A stretch of DNA of 64,000 nt from Pomphorhynchus laevis (GCA_012934845.2 WNNJ02001864.1:1-64000), one strand, 5' to 3'. Positions 42,863 through 53,653 are shown, counted from the stretch's first letter. A program made the numbers and translations. The notes: a model not told the origin generated them from the letters alone.

Positions 42863-43849
42863 CTAACTTTTAAGGAATATAATGCTTTATTCCTGTTCTT
42901 TTATTTATTTTTAATCCATGAGCGTTGCAAACTATGATCATCAAAGCCAGAAGCATAAGATTGCCTTCTTTCTGACATTTTCAGGTGCTCTATTTTAAAT
43001 TTAGTTGTGTTGATCATGTTTTAAATTTAGTTTTTAATTGCATATTTATAATTAGACTTTTAATGAAATCGCTTTTTCTATGGTTTATAATTAATCATTA
43101 TTTCTTTATTAGAATTTAATAAGATCCAATTGATTTTAATTGATTTCTTTAATCAAAGATGAAGCAATTGTAGTTTCATTAATTTGCTGTCAAGTTTAGC
43201 CATATTTTTCACAAAAGCACGAATTAGAGGTCATTTTAAAAGCTTTTGATACATAATTACGATTCTTGAGACCGTAACTGTCTTTCCTGATGCGAAGCTG
43301 GTCGCATGAGTACAAACTAACTTCCTTAATAACTTAATCAAATTGTTAGTGTGATCTCATTATTGTTGCCAAAGTTATATGTTAAATATGTTAAATTTAG
43401 TTGTTGAGATTTCTTGAAATTTATTAGAAACATTTAAATAAATGTCAATTATGCTGCCTACGATTTACACCGCATTTAAATGCAGTTGAACAGTATCAGG
43501 AGAATATATTATTACATTTAGTTTCATGAAAGTAATGAAATTGTATTCCATAAGTAACTTGCACACATTTTTTGTGGGTTAACGAATATAGTTGATCTTT
43601 ATGAGCTGTTAGTAATTTGTAACATTTGCTCTGACATTCACGTGATTGAGCATTCGCCGTGCATAGTCTCCGAGGAATGATTCAAATTCAATTAAACAAA
43701 ATCATAAATGTACACTCAGCAAACAATGTCAAAGAGTTGTTCAGTCCAAAACAATTTAATTTTTACAGAAAATTGTAAATGCATGGAAGCGTTTCAGCAA
43801 ACAGACTCAGTTTAGCTTAAATTGAGGTGTTAAAACAACGATTTATTTT
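42863..43849. other. Non-coding AT-rich stretch
   Basis: No gene recognised. AAACAGACTCAGTTTAGCTT near 43800 loosely recalls the PLE terminal motif. Confidence 0.5.
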
Positions 43850-44097
43850 AAATTGTGATTTGTTATTTATTACTTATTAATCGATTCATAAAAATTGACT
43901 TTTATTTTAAATTTCAATTTTTTTATTTTTAAAAAATAGTTTAAAAACGTTATATTAAATCTTATAACAATTATCTATAATTATTTTCTAATTATTAAAT
44001 TTTGATTTATTGATTCAGCATTATTATTAATTTATTTATTTTTATTTATTTTTTTATTTTATAATTATATTAAATACGTAGACTCAGTTAGCTGAAT
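43850..44097 (+). repeat. PLE terminal repeat, solitary copy
   Basis: From TTGTTATTTATTACTTATTA to TAAATACGTAGACTCAGTTA, this is colinear with 38703-38890, the region after the pseudoknot in PLE copy 2. It shares TTCATAAAAATTGAC, TTTTATTTTAAATTTCA, ATTAAATTTTGATTT and the GACTCAGTTAGCTGA motif at 44081-44095. There is no coding sequence next to it. Confidence 0.7.
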
Positions 44098-44370
44098 TGA
44101 TTTTTTTATAATAAAGTTGTCAACTTTCAGCTATATTAGTAATGTCGTAGAAATTAATAATAAAAAAGCATGAAGAAGCAGAGGCGAAATAAACTTGAGC
44201 TATTTAAACGACTATAGTGCTAGCCGTTTGAATATAGTATCTCACTATGGTGCTATTCAAACACCATAGTGAGACAAGAGTGGCAATTTCCCTCCACGAG
44301 GTACGCTATCAAATACCCGATAAAAGTCTAGAAATATGACGTTCAACTCAATTAAACAAATGAATAATTA
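44098..44370. other. Spacer with small inverted repeat
   Basis: AGTATCTCACTATGGTG and CACCATAGTGAGAC (about 44236-44275) are inverted around TATTCAA. No gene is visible. Confidence 0.5.
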
Positions 44371-44570
44371 AACAGAAACTAATATGATAATTTTAAATTG
44401 AAATAGCTTTATTATTGGGCATTAAATTATTTTTTATAAAATAGGCATCCTGTGTAAATATTGTTCCAATGTACTTGTTATACAGGATACTTATTTTATA
44501 AAAAAGGATAATATTATGCCCAATAATAAAGCTGATTTCAATTTAAAATTATCATATTAGTTTTTGTTTA
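44371..44570. mobile_element. Foldback/MITE 1 (long inverted repeats)
   Basis: The left arm (ACTAATATGATAATTTTAAA, TTGAAATAGCTTTATTATTG, GGCA) is the reverse complement of the right arm (TGCCCAATAATAAAGCTGAT, TTCAATTTAAAATTATCATA, TTAGT). The arms are about 75 bp with few mismatches. A third, half copy lies at 44841-44950 in the left-arm orientation. No transposase is present. Confidence 0.7.
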
Positions 44571-44573
44571 GTT

Positions 44574-44839
44574 ACAATTTATAAAAGGGCCAAGTAATTT
44601 TATTTTAATTTGATGTTTGTATAGTTTTTAATATTCAGTTAAAAGCGAGACACACTGATGCAAATAATATTAAAATACTCAATGTATATTACTTAGAGGC
44701 TAATAAACCGTGTCTAAATATTTGTAACTATCTATTTCTTAAATATTACATGTATCAATGTGCCTCACTTTTAATTTGATATTAAAAACTATACAAACAT
44801 CAAATTAAAATAAAATTACTTGGCCCTTTTATAAATTGT
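44574..44839. mobile_element. Foldback/MITE 2 (arms ~60-110 bp)
   Basis: Starts ACAATTTATAAAAGGGCCAA and ends with its complement TTGGCCCTTTTATAAATTGT. The perfect arms are about 60 bp and continue imperfectly to ~110 bp (AAAAGCGAGACACACTGATG against a complement near 44750-44770). It lies between MITE 1 and a half copy of MITE 1, so it may have inserted into a tandem of that element. Target-site duplication is unclear. Confidence 0.75.
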
Positions 44840-44840
44840 T

Positions 44841-44957
44841 ATTAAACAAACACTAATATGATATTTTTAAATTGAAATCACCTTTATTATTGGGCATAAT
44901 ATTAACCTTTCTATAAAATGTCCTGTATAATACGTGCATTGGGACTATATTTAGGTA
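44841..44957. mobile_element. Half copy of MITE 1
   Basis: ACTAATATGATATTTTTAAA, TTGAAATCACCTTTATTATT and GGGCATAATATTAA repeat the left arm of MITE 1 without the matching right arm. Confidence 0.6.
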
Positions 44958-45114
44958 GGCCCCATAGTCAGGGCACTATAGACAGGCCCCATAGACAGGC
45001 CCCATAGACAGGCCCCATAGACAGGCCCCATAGACAGGCCCCATAGACAGGCCCCATAGACAGGCCCCATAGACAGGCCCCATAGACAGGCCCCATAGAC
45101 AGGCCCCAATATCA
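44958..45114. repeat. GC-rich 13-bp minisatellite, about ten units
   Basis: The unit GGCCCCATAGACA runs from 44985 to 45114: nine exact units and one variant, with two degenerate units upstream from 44958. Its base composition contrasts sharply with the AT-rich surroundings. There is no ORF. Confidence 0.9.
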
Positions 45115-45151
45115 GGCCATATATACATGCCCCATATATATTTTGTTTTTC

Positions 45152-45200
45152 AATAATAATTCCACAATTTCTTTAAAAAAGAAATTGTGGAATTATTATT
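45152..45200. repeat. Perfect 23-bp hairpin
   Basis: AATAATAATTCCACAATTTC plus TTT faces its exact complement across a three-base AAA loop. It could be a minimal foldback element; no repeat of it was noticed elsewhere in the window. Confidence 0.75.
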
Positions 45201-45284
45201 TTATTTTTCTACTAAATTTCATTTAATGTTTTCTTTTTTTAAACTTGTATTTTTATTATTATTCAAATATTTTTACACATTAAA

Positions 45285-45670
45285 GGTTACCCGCTAATGG
45301 GTCAATTCAGTTCCAGAATAATAAAAAATCATGGCTGTAATGTGGGAGAACCGGGTGAAATATAGTAGATCGCGGAGCCCGAAGACTCGCGGATGCTGTA
45401 CGCACTATCGTGAAGTTGATTTTTCTTCTCAGGTTGGTTATCACCTCGTGGTAATTAAGAGGATTCCCATGAGCTAACGTGCTTGCGATCGTTTTCAGAA
45501 CAATGTTTGTCTTGTTGCCAATACCACCGGATGTAGAGAATACTAGAGGGATCAAACCACTGTGTTCGACATTAGTTATACGTTCTTCGTATTTGGCTAT
45601 TTTCCGTGCCTCGACATCCGGTGGCAGAATTAGCTGCGACAGAATTGCAGTTGCAACATTTAGGAATTGA
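45285..45670 (-). pseudogene. RLE-LINE C-terminus, copy 2
   Basis: The minus strand reads LILPPDVEARKIAKYEERIT, NVEHSGLIPLVFSTSGGIG, IVLKTIASTLAHGNPLNYHE and LRRKINFTIVRTASASLRAP. This is the same C-terminal endonuclease tail as 1-3110 (ERIIDIENASFSPFVVSTNG) but from a diverged copy with a longer end. The 3' hairpin CCCGCTAATGGG (45290-45301, + strand) matches 36-47. Everything upstream is missing. Confidence 0.7.
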
Positions 45671-45882
45671 TGAAGGCTAAAATCTAGGCATTGAACTCTG
45701 TATATTGTCTGGTTGTTGGGATTGTATATTGTCTGGATGTTGTCTGTATATTTTCAGTATATTGTCTGTATATTTTCTGTATATTGTTTGTATGTATATT
45801 AGATTGTAAGTATTTAGTAATTGTATATATTAATCTCTTAAACTTTTTTATGTTTTAATCTCTTAAACTTTTCTTCATTACC

Positions 45883-46012
45883 ACGAGATGATGACCAACA
45901 TGAGAAGAAAAATCAACTTCACGATAGTGCGTGCAGCATCCGCGAGTCTTCAGGCTCCCCGATCTACTAGATGTCACCCGGTTCTCCCACATTACAGTCA
46001 TGATTTTTTAAT
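45883..46012 (+). pseudogene. Inverted duplicate of the RLE-LINE C-terminus
   Basis: About 130 bp (NMRRKINFTIVRAASASLQA, PRSTRCHPVLPHYSHDFL) repeat the complement of 45330-45460 at roughly 93% identity. The two arms face each other about 410 bp apart. Confidence 0.75.
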
Positions 46013-46149
46013 GTTTTCTTATATAATAATAATGATTTTCTTAACAAAAATAATACATAGGTTAAATAGAATTAAAACAAAAATAGAAAATAAAAGCCGT
46101 CAGAAATCAGAAATCATCGTCTTCCGGAAAAACTTGTCCACTTCTTCTA

Positions 46150-46350
46150 TCATCTTCATGGCCTCATGTCCAGTGGGATCTGAGATCCACAGCCAACCCA
46201 ACACGCCACCCTTCGACTGAATCACCCGGGTCTTTCACCCCACCCCCGAAGAGTCCAATCGACGCGGACTATGCTGGGTAATCGAGAGACGAAGAGCTTG
46301 AGAAACCTTAGCCTTTGCTCTGGGGGACGTCCTCTAGAGAAGAAGACTAA
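46150..46350 (-). pseudogene. LINE A ORF2 C-terminal scrap, inverted
   Basis: The complement matches 50020-50215 of LINE A copy 3 (GLVFFSRGRPPEQRLRFLK and VKDPGWF regions; the phrase CTTTGCTCTGGGGGACGTCC is identical). It lies head-to-head with the full copy that follows. Confidence 0.75.
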
Positions 46351-46477
46351 TCCCAATTTTCTTTTATGTTTTTCCTTTGTTACAAATGTTGAGTATTTTG
46401 TATAAATGTTAAACTTTGTTTTTGTGTTTGAATGAACTGTTTTTAATTTTTCTTTGATTGCAATTAATTGCTTTAAA

Positions 46478-47620
46478 ATGAGTAGTGAAAAAATTTCAAC
46501 GTCGGAGCTTCAAAGCTCCATGCAAAATGCAAATTCTTTCAAATTTTCAAGGATTTTTGACTCAGGTATGGGTAATTTTCAAGTTAAAGATGACAAATCT
46601 GCTGATAATAAGGTAAGTGAAGTTTTGATTTCTGATTCTGGTAACTCAGGGGAGCTCCCCCCGATGCCTAAACTGAAAAATCTACTACTAATCTCAGGAA
46701 TTAAACCGATTGAACGCCACTTATTATTTAATACATTTCTACGTGAATTCATTAATAAACAACCTGTTGGCATATTATTTAACTCTGTCAAGACAGGCGA
46801 CAATCTTCTAAGAGTCTCTTTTTCATCTGGCGACATTGCTAAGCAATATATGGATTTTTTCACTAAGAATCTCGCACATCTCGGAACTTTTAACTATAAA
46901 CCTATCTAAGCTACAATTAAAATAACTAATTTCCCGTTATTCCCCGACGATTCTGACATCAACAGTCTTAAGAAAACATATAAACTTACTTTAGTAAGGC
47001 AATTAAAATCCAAATCAGGCGATCAATTGCCGGTCGCATTTGCGAACACTGACCTGGACACTGGTGAGGTCATGTGTAAGAATGCTGTTAATCCGATTAT
47101 TGGTTATAATTTTAAGTGTGTGCTGATCAGTGAGGATCTTCTCACGTATCCTCACTGCAATAAATGTCATAAGTGGGGGCATTGGGTCTTCACTTGCAAG
47201 GCGCCCCCATTGTGTGGTGTATGCAGCAGTGTCTCCTGCTCCGACATGACAAATAACTCTAAATGCACAGCGAACCCTACTTGTAGCAACTGCGGATTAG
47301 GACATCCGTCTTGGTCTCGCTATTGCCAACATTTTACTAGATACATAAATAAATTTGTTCGTCCATCTGCAGCAACCAAATCCTTGTTCTCCGACGTAGC
47401 TAAATCGAATCCTCCAGATAGAATGTCAAATGCGGACATTCTGTTTCTTATAGACAATTCTAAGAAAATGATTCTAAACCAAATGGAAAACCTTATCAAG
47501 CCGCTGGTAAACGCATTATTTCAATCCCCTACCGTCGCTCAAGTAGAGACCTGTCCCAAATCCAAAAAAGGGGTGGATCTGCTCATCCGATCTCACCGCC
47601 CAAGGTGGGTAAACTCCTGA
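46478..47620 (+). pseudogene. LINE A ORF1, gag-like protein with CCHC knuckles
   Basis: ATG at 46478 (MSSEKISTSELQSSMQNANS). A globular middle (LLLISGIKPIERHLLFNTFL, GDNLLRVSFSSGDIAKQYMD) is followed by an in-frame TAA at 46907, after which the same frame continues: KITNFPLFPDDSDINSLKK, LPVAFANTDLDTGEV. Then come knuckles CNKCHKWGHWVFTC (C-x2-C-x4-H-x4-C) and further cysteine groups (CGVCSSVSC, CSNCGLGHPSWSRYC). ORF1 proteins of this type package or chaperone element RNA. Total length is about 380 codons. Confidence 0.8.
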
Positions 47621-47764
47621 ATGGCAATATTACAGACTCCACCCAGGGAAATGAAGATAATGCCCAGGGGGCACGGGCCAATGGCAGGGTTAGTGATGGG
47701 AAGCGAAACGTTTCCACTCCTAGCTCTGTATAGGCCGCCAGCTCCCGTCTAACTGGTCTGCACA

Positions 47765-50234
47765 ATGGTGAGTAAGCCCGAGCATTTTTCATTGAATATT
47801 CTTCAGTGGAATTCGGGAGGTGCTTTTGCCCTTAGGCTTCTATCTGGTAGAGACGCAGATGTTATAGTCCTTCAGGAGACACGGTCTATCCGTCTCCCCC
47901 AGGACATTACTCGATTTATCCCTAAGCACATTTATTCCCACTATACTCCGTACATAACCCCCCTCACTCCTCTTCATCTCAAGGACTCTTGACCTTAGTT
48001 AAATGCTCCTTAAGATCCTCCCTCATTTTAAACTACTCCTGTCTAGCCCTATCTTGCTTAGTAGTTTTACTCGTTAAGAACGGTAAACGCCTCAGTCTAG
48101 CCAACTTCTATATTCGTCCGGGGGAGATTCACAAGAACCGTGACCTCCTGGATGGGATAATTGATGGCGGCTATGACATGGTACTCGGTGACTTCAACGA
48201 CAGAACTGGTCGTTGGATTAATGCAGCACTCCGCAGAGCCAGGAATGGTTATCTTATTCATAAACCACCGTCCCCCTTCTTTCATTGCACAACAACGAAT
48301 TCTCTCCTCGACTTACTATTGCTCCACGAGAAGTGGTTGCTTAAACCCTTCTGTACGGAGCAATCGCGGCAACATCTGTCCACCTCTCATGACCTGATTC
48401 GTTGGCGGATAGAAGAGGATTCCCTGCTTCGTAGAAGATTCCACTTTGATCCTATAGAGTGGCTTTCTTCCAAGCAGCTATCCAACGCTTCCCCCGAATT
48501 GGCATTGAGAGTTTAAACAAATTTAATTCCTATCTCTCTTCGCAAGCCACCGCGTTTTTATCGACTACCTATAAAGGTCGCATTTTCAGCCCCACTCCGA
48601 CAAAACTCAAGGTCCTGACCAAACTGCTGCACTTCCCTGACCTCTCCTCTTCGGCCAAACAGACTCTCTCGAATGAATACTGGCGTACCAGACATTGGTT
48701 CCAGCTGACTAAGGATAAGTCGAGCATTGCTCGTCTTAACCCTTCTCAGTCTTCCTTCTGGAAGATATTTAAGAAAGAGAAGGTTGTTTGTTGGAAGGAT
48801 ATAGCGTCCGGGTGGATCGGAAGTATTGGTCTTGATAGAGTTTTGGAGGAGTCACTTTCCTTACATAACTATGGAGCCACTTAATCACCGCAACCAATCC
48901 CGCCTTGGGGAGACTTCAGGCGTAGAGATATATCCGTTCCAGATATACTCAAAGCCTGGGGGCCTCTTCCGGGCACCTCCAAAACCGTCGCTCCACTCTC
49001 TTCTCGGGTCTGTCAGCTTTTGACAGCCGATCAAAGAAGGGAGGTGGCCGTCACAATGTTATTAGCCACCCCATCCGATGTGGCCGGCATCAACATTAGT
49101 CGTAGAATCTTTATCCCAAAGAAATATCCGGTCTCATGTCCTAAAGACCTGCGACCCATCTCGATTCAAAATTCCCTCGTATCGATCTACGAGAAAGCGC
49201 TTGCGCGTAGAATCCGCGATCATTTAAGTAGGCGAAATTTAATCCCTCCTGGTTTCCATGGGTTCGTCAAGGGTCGCTCTGTCTATTCTGCAGTAGGTGA
49301 AGTGCATCAGTTTTGTCGGGAGAATAGTCATCAACTTGCTGTGGCTGTTTTCCTTGACTTTTCTGCTGCATTTGACCGCATCTCCATTCCTTTTGTTATA
49401 TCTTCTCTCAAGTCCCTCGGGTTGCCTGCGAGAATTGCTAACAGGGTGGAGATACTGTTGTATACCAAGCGATTCTTTTATGAAGACGACCCTGATGCGC
49501 GTCGGTTCTACCCTATTACGGGTGTGTCTCAAGGTTCCCCTCTTTCTCCTATCTTGTATCTTGCTGCTTCCATAAATCTTTTCAAAATATTTAAACAGCG
49601 TGATCAACGTTTAGTGGTGTACGCTGATGACACCACATCCCTGTTCTCTGGACGCAGGTGCAAGGACGTTGTCTCTAACATCAGCCGTTTCTTTTTAAGA
49701 TTAAAAGACCAGTTACCCAGGTCCAACCTTATTCTAAACTCCGCCAAATCGCAGGTGGTTGTCTTTCATGGCTCCCCTGCGACGAAGCAAAAGCTTAAGA
49801 GATTAGCACTCTCTGCTCTAGCCTCCTTATTTGCCTCTGATCCACTCCCTACCTTCTCTAGTCGATTAAAATACCTGGGGTTCACCGTTTCGGTGAACTG
49901 GTCGGCGAAAGCCGACCTGGATAGACTAAAACGTATCCTGAAGAGAGCTAGTTGGGCTCTGAAACGGGCCCAACATCTGTCGTTGAATGGGAAAACTCAA
50001 GTGCGCCTTTGGGGTACTTGGGCTATCTCGGGATTAGTCTTCTTCTCTAGAGGACGTCCCCCAGAGCAAAGACTAAGGTTTCTTAAGCTCCTCATCTCCC
50101 GCTTACCCATCATAGTTCGCGCCGACTGGACTCTTCGGGGGGTGAAAGACCCCGGGTGGTTTAGTCGGAAAGCAGCGTGCTGGATCGGTTGGAGGGCTCA
50201 GATCCCTTTGGATTTGGGGTCTCTTTGTGTATAG
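47765..50234 (+). pseudogene. LINE A ORF2: AP-endonuclease and RT
   Basis: Endonuclease: NILQWNSGGAFALRLLSGRD, DVIVLQETRSIRLP and YDMVLGDFNDRTGRW. RT: RPISIQNSLVSIYEKALARR, GFHGFVKGRSVYSAV, AVAVFLDFSAAFDRIS (motif A), GVSQGSPLSPILYLAA (motif B) and LVVYADDTTSLFSGR (motif C, about 49612-49650). C-terminus: FSSRLKYLGFTVSVNWSAKA and RLWGTWAISGLVFFSRG. Frame changes lie near 47980 and 48480, and an in-frame TAA lies at 48882. From 49020 to 50234 the RT half is fully open. Confidence 0.85.
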
Positions 50235-50361
50235 TGTTGGAGACTGTCATGTCAAGTTCAAGATGCAGTTCATTTATCTGACATTGACATTATAACTATT
50301 TTGTTGTCATTATTTATGTCGTTATGTATTGTTTTTTAATAAAACCTTTATTATTATTTGA

Positions 50362-51460
50362 TTGCATTTCATGTAAATACATTCAATTGATTGTGCACGT
50401 CGGAGCTTCAAAAGAATTTCTAAGTAACTTTTAAAAAACTAACTATGGGGTCAGCTAGTCTAATGAATTTTTCTTATGAATTGTTCTTGGAGTCATTGCC
50501 AACCTTAGACAGTCGTCGGAGGTATACTGTGGATGATCGGGAGGATGGTTTAGAACGCTTTGAACGCTCTTTAAAACATTTTTTGCTGAATTTTCTCAAT
50601 GCGATGGTTTTTTTTGCGTTTTTACATTGGCCATGTCGAAGTCATAGGTTACGGTTGTCATGAACTATCTGTCGAATGCCGTGATGGCACTGTGTATGTT
50701 TATAGATGAGTCAACGTGGGATGTATCGACGATGCTGATCAACGATCCGAAGACTTGTCTGATAACATAATCGAAATCGAAAGAGAGTGTGATGATGCTC
50801 TTACTGATAGCAGAACTGGAAACGACAGTGATAAGGATTGTGAGGACACCTGGGCTTATAGTACCGGGGTTGACACTGTGGATGCCTTTAATATTGCTGG
50901 TATAATTGATGTTCTGTCAGATAACAGTAGCAATGACTTTAACGGTTATGAGAATATCTACCTTGCGACTATAGCGTTGATGGAGGATAGCAACGATTCT
51001 GGGAATTACTGCTGTAGTGTGAAAAAAAGAATGGTTATAAAAGGCTTGAGGCTTCCAGTTGTGGTTGTTTCTTTGATACAGTAAAGTGTCGGAAATTCAA
51101 AAGAAAATAATCCTTACTACAAAGCAAACTTAGTACCACTAAACTTCTCTGCTATGTTCCGAAGGTGTCTCACCTGCAATGGCCTTGTCTGCGGTGTGGA
51201 GTTTGGAAGCATAAATCCTTTGAGAAGACGGGCAGTGGAAAGCTTCTTTAGACTGGAAGAACAAAGCTTTGAAAAAGCGGATGTGTTTTGAATAGAAGGG
51301 AGGTAACGAGATCATGCGATAAGACCGCTGGTCTGCGTCTGCTAGAACCCTCTCCTTATGTGGTAATGTAATCATTCGATTTTTGCTTATATACTCCAAC
51401 TTTTGACAAATTTATTTCCACATACGTTTGTGTTTTTAATAAAATCTTTATTATTAATTT
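50362..51460 (+). pseudogene. Unknown ORF-bearing segment with LINE A-like ends
   Basis: Starts TTTGATTGCATTTC and has ACGTCGGAGCTTCAAA at about 50396, shared with the LINE A ORF1 start (46498-46514). It ends TTTTTAATAAAATCTTTATT (51430 on), like the LINE A tail. Inside, one frame can be followed from about 50580 to 51288 with two or three stops: EVIGYGCHELSVECRDGTVY, an acidic stretch (IIEIERECDDALTDSRTGND), then LNFSAMFRRCLTCNGLVCGV and NPLRRRAVESFF. I recognise no family. It may be a non-autonomous element or a retrocopied host gene moved by LINE A machinery. Confidence 0.4.
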
Positions 51461-52170
51461 TTCTTTGGCATGGCATCATGTATCGTGATGTTCTTAAGTG
51501 ATTCAACGGGTAGTCGATATTAGCGGTTTTTGATCAACATTACCAGTGAAACCACATATATTACAAACTAATTGTCTGGATTGTTTAAAATGCAAATTGG
51601 TTTAAAACACTTATTTGCAAAAGATTGAATTACCTGAGTCGAGTGGCTGCCAAGTTCAACAATTTGTTAGAGATTAATCATATGAGTTTCACTCTATTGC
51701 TAGATTTTAGATTAAATGTTTTCTATACAAAATATTTCGTGTATATTTGAATTTCAAAATTTATATGACTTATAAAATATATTTACGAATCTATTTTATA
51801 GATCTTATACCCGACGTCATCTTACTTGTTTTATTTGTTAACATATATTTGTTTTATCTGTCAGTATTTGTTTCATATGAGTATCACTCTATTGCTAGAT
51901 TTTAGATTAAATGTTTTCTATACAAAATATTTCGTGTATATTAATTTTATTAATTATTCATATTAATTATATATTAATTTAATTAATACATGTATTTGAT
52001 CAACCATTACTTTATTCTAATCGCTAATTTATTTTCAAAAATATAAAATCCGAAAGTAAATGTAATTATAATTATATTGAGTACACGACTTTATTAAATA
52101 TATTTTGCAATATAATATTTACTGTAATATTATTTATTTCTTTAAATAAATATATATTTGTCTTGGGTTT
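51461..52170. other. Spacer upstream of gamma-tubulin with a 67-bp direct repeat
   Basis: 51681-51747 and 51876-51942 are near-identical (TATGAGT, then CACTCTATTGCTAGATTTTA and so on), 195 bp apart. The rest is AT-rich without a gene. Confidence 0.7.
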
Positions 52171-52246
52171 AGATGATATAAATTACCTTATCCCTTCATA
52201 TTTAGTTGCCGTTTTGTCATTTTTGAATTGCAATTAATCCGCAGTT
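52171..52246 (+). promoter_or_regulatory. Possible core promoter and 5' UTR of gamma-tubulin
   Basis: A TATAAAT stretch at about 52177-52183 lies some 65 bp before the ATG, in a less extreme AT context that follows. It is only a plausible site, since AT-rich DNA yields such matches by chance. The start context is CAGTTATGCC. Confidence 0.25.
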
Positions 52247-53653
52247 ATGCCTAGAGAAATAATCACTTTGCAATTAGGTCAATGTGGAAATCAAATCGGA
52301 ATGGAATTTTGGAAACAACTATGTGCTGAACATGGCATTACTGCGGATGGTACATTTGAAGAAATTAGTAACGAAACAGGTGATCACGATATTCATCTAC
52401 ATCATCACGACCGCAAAGACGTTTTCTTCTATCAGGCAGACGATTCGCACTACATCCCAAGGTCCATACTTTTAGATTTAGAACCTCGTGTAATTAATTC
52501 CATAATGGGATCTTCGTATAAAAATTTGTACAACCCAGAAAATGTTTACATATCCAAGGATGGAAGTGGTGCTGGTAATAATTGGGCTCAGGGTTACCAT
52601 TGCACAGAAACCCTTTATGAAGAAATAGCGGACATTATTGACAGAGAGGTCGACAATGCTGACAGTTTAGAAGGCTTCGTTATATGTCATTCAATTGCGG
52701 GTGGAACTGGATCAGGAATGGGATCATATTTGTTGGAGCGACTGAATGATCAATTTCAAAAGAAGCTTATACAAACGTATTCAGTGTTTCCTATTCAAAA
52801 TGAGGCGTCCGATGTGATCGTACAACCTTATAATTCTCTTCTTACTCTAAAGCGACTGACACAGAAAGCAGATTGTGTAGTTGTACTTGATAACGATTCC
52901 CTAAACCGTATTGCAGCCGAGCGGTTACACATAAGTAATCCTTCTTTTTCACAAATTAATCAGCTTGTCAGTACGATCATGTCCGCTAGCACCTCTACGC
53001 TGCGATATCCCGGCTATATTAATAATGATCTGATTAGCTTAGTTGCTTCCTTAATACCCTCCCCTCGTTTGCACTTCCTGATATCGAGCTATACTCCACT
53101 AACGGCAGAATGCTGTCAAAGTGAAGTGCGTAAAACAAGTGTATTAGATGTTATGAGACGATTATTACAGCCAAAAAATGTTATGGTATCCATATCACGA
53201 CAGAAAGACTTTAGTCACCGTTATATATCAATATTAAACATAATTCAAGGAGAGGTAGACCCTTCTCAGGTTCATAGAAGTCTAATGAGAATTCGCGAGA
53301 GAAACCTCTCTCAATTTATTCAATGGGCTCCAGCCGGTATTCAGGTCGCACTTTCAAAAAAATCTCCATACATTCAATACACTCACAGGGTAAATGGATT
53401 AATGTTAGCCAACCATACAGGCGTTGTATCCTTATTTGAACGCTGCCTGCATCAATATGGTCGCCTGATCAAACGTTCAGCGTTCCTAGAACAGTACAAA
53501 AGACATCCAACGTTTGAAAATAATTTAGATGAATTTGATAATAGTCAGGCAGTGGTTGAGGAATTAGTAGAGGAATATCGTGCTGCTGCAACGCCTGAAT
53601 ACATAAATTGGACACCTCGTGCTAATAGATCAAAAGGAGACATGTCGGTATGA
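52247..53653 (+). CDS. TUBG: Gamma-tubulin, single-exon
   Basis: A 468-residue intact frame starting [20 protein letters not shown]. Gamma-tubulin is the template of the gamma-tubulin ring complex, which nucleates microtubules at centrosomes and spindle poles. Diagnostic phrases are [42 protein letters not shown], the GTP-binding GGTGSGMG (residues 152-159), [57 protein letters not shown] and [11 protein letters not shown]. It is about 17 residues longer than human TUBG1. Part of the excess is an insertion near residues 44-54 rich in His and Asp (HDIHLHHH), and part is a basic C-terminal tail. It departs from the usual HGGGAGNNW (here DGSGAGNNW). There is no intron, so a retrocopy is possible, but the frame is clean over its whole length. 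Confidence 0.95.
   Translation: MPREIITLQLGQCGNQIGMEFWKQLCAEHGITADGTFEEISNETGDHDIHLHHHDRKDVFFYQADDSHYIPRSILLDLEPRVINSIMGSSYKNLYNPENVYISKDGSGAGNNWAQGYHCTETLYEEIADIIDREVDNADSLEGFVICHSIAGGTGSGMGSYLLERLNDQFQKKLIQTYSVFPIQNEASDVIVQPYNSLLTLKRLTQKADCVVVLDNDSLNRIAAERLHISNPSFSQINQLVSTIMSASTSTLRYPGYINNDLISLVASLIPSPRLHFLISSYTPLTAECCQSEVRKTSVLDVMRRLLQPKNVMVSISRQKDFSHRYISILNIIQGEVDPSQVHRSLMRIRERNLSQFIQWAPAGIQVALSKKSPYIQYTHRVNGLMLANHTGVVSLFERCLHQYGRLIKRSAFLEQYKRHPTFENNLDEFDNSQAVVEELVEEYRAAATPEYINWTPRANRSKGDMSV

Larger units (their letters stand above)
46400..50361 (+). mobile_element. LINE A, copy 3, best preserved
   Basis: Full order: short 5' region, ORF1 with zinc knuckles (46478-47620), ORF2 with AP-endonuclease and RT (47765-50234), and a 3' UTR ending TTTTTTAATAAAACCTTTAT plus TATTATTTG (50333-50361). 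ORF1 carries one in-frame stop; ORF2 carries about two frame changes and one stop. It is therefore inactive but young compared with the copies at 4930 and 12235. Confidence 0.85.

Noticed and set aside
45479-45670. 63-codon frame on the + strand
   Set aside because: It is the antisense shadow of the RLE-LINE C-terminus on the minus strand.
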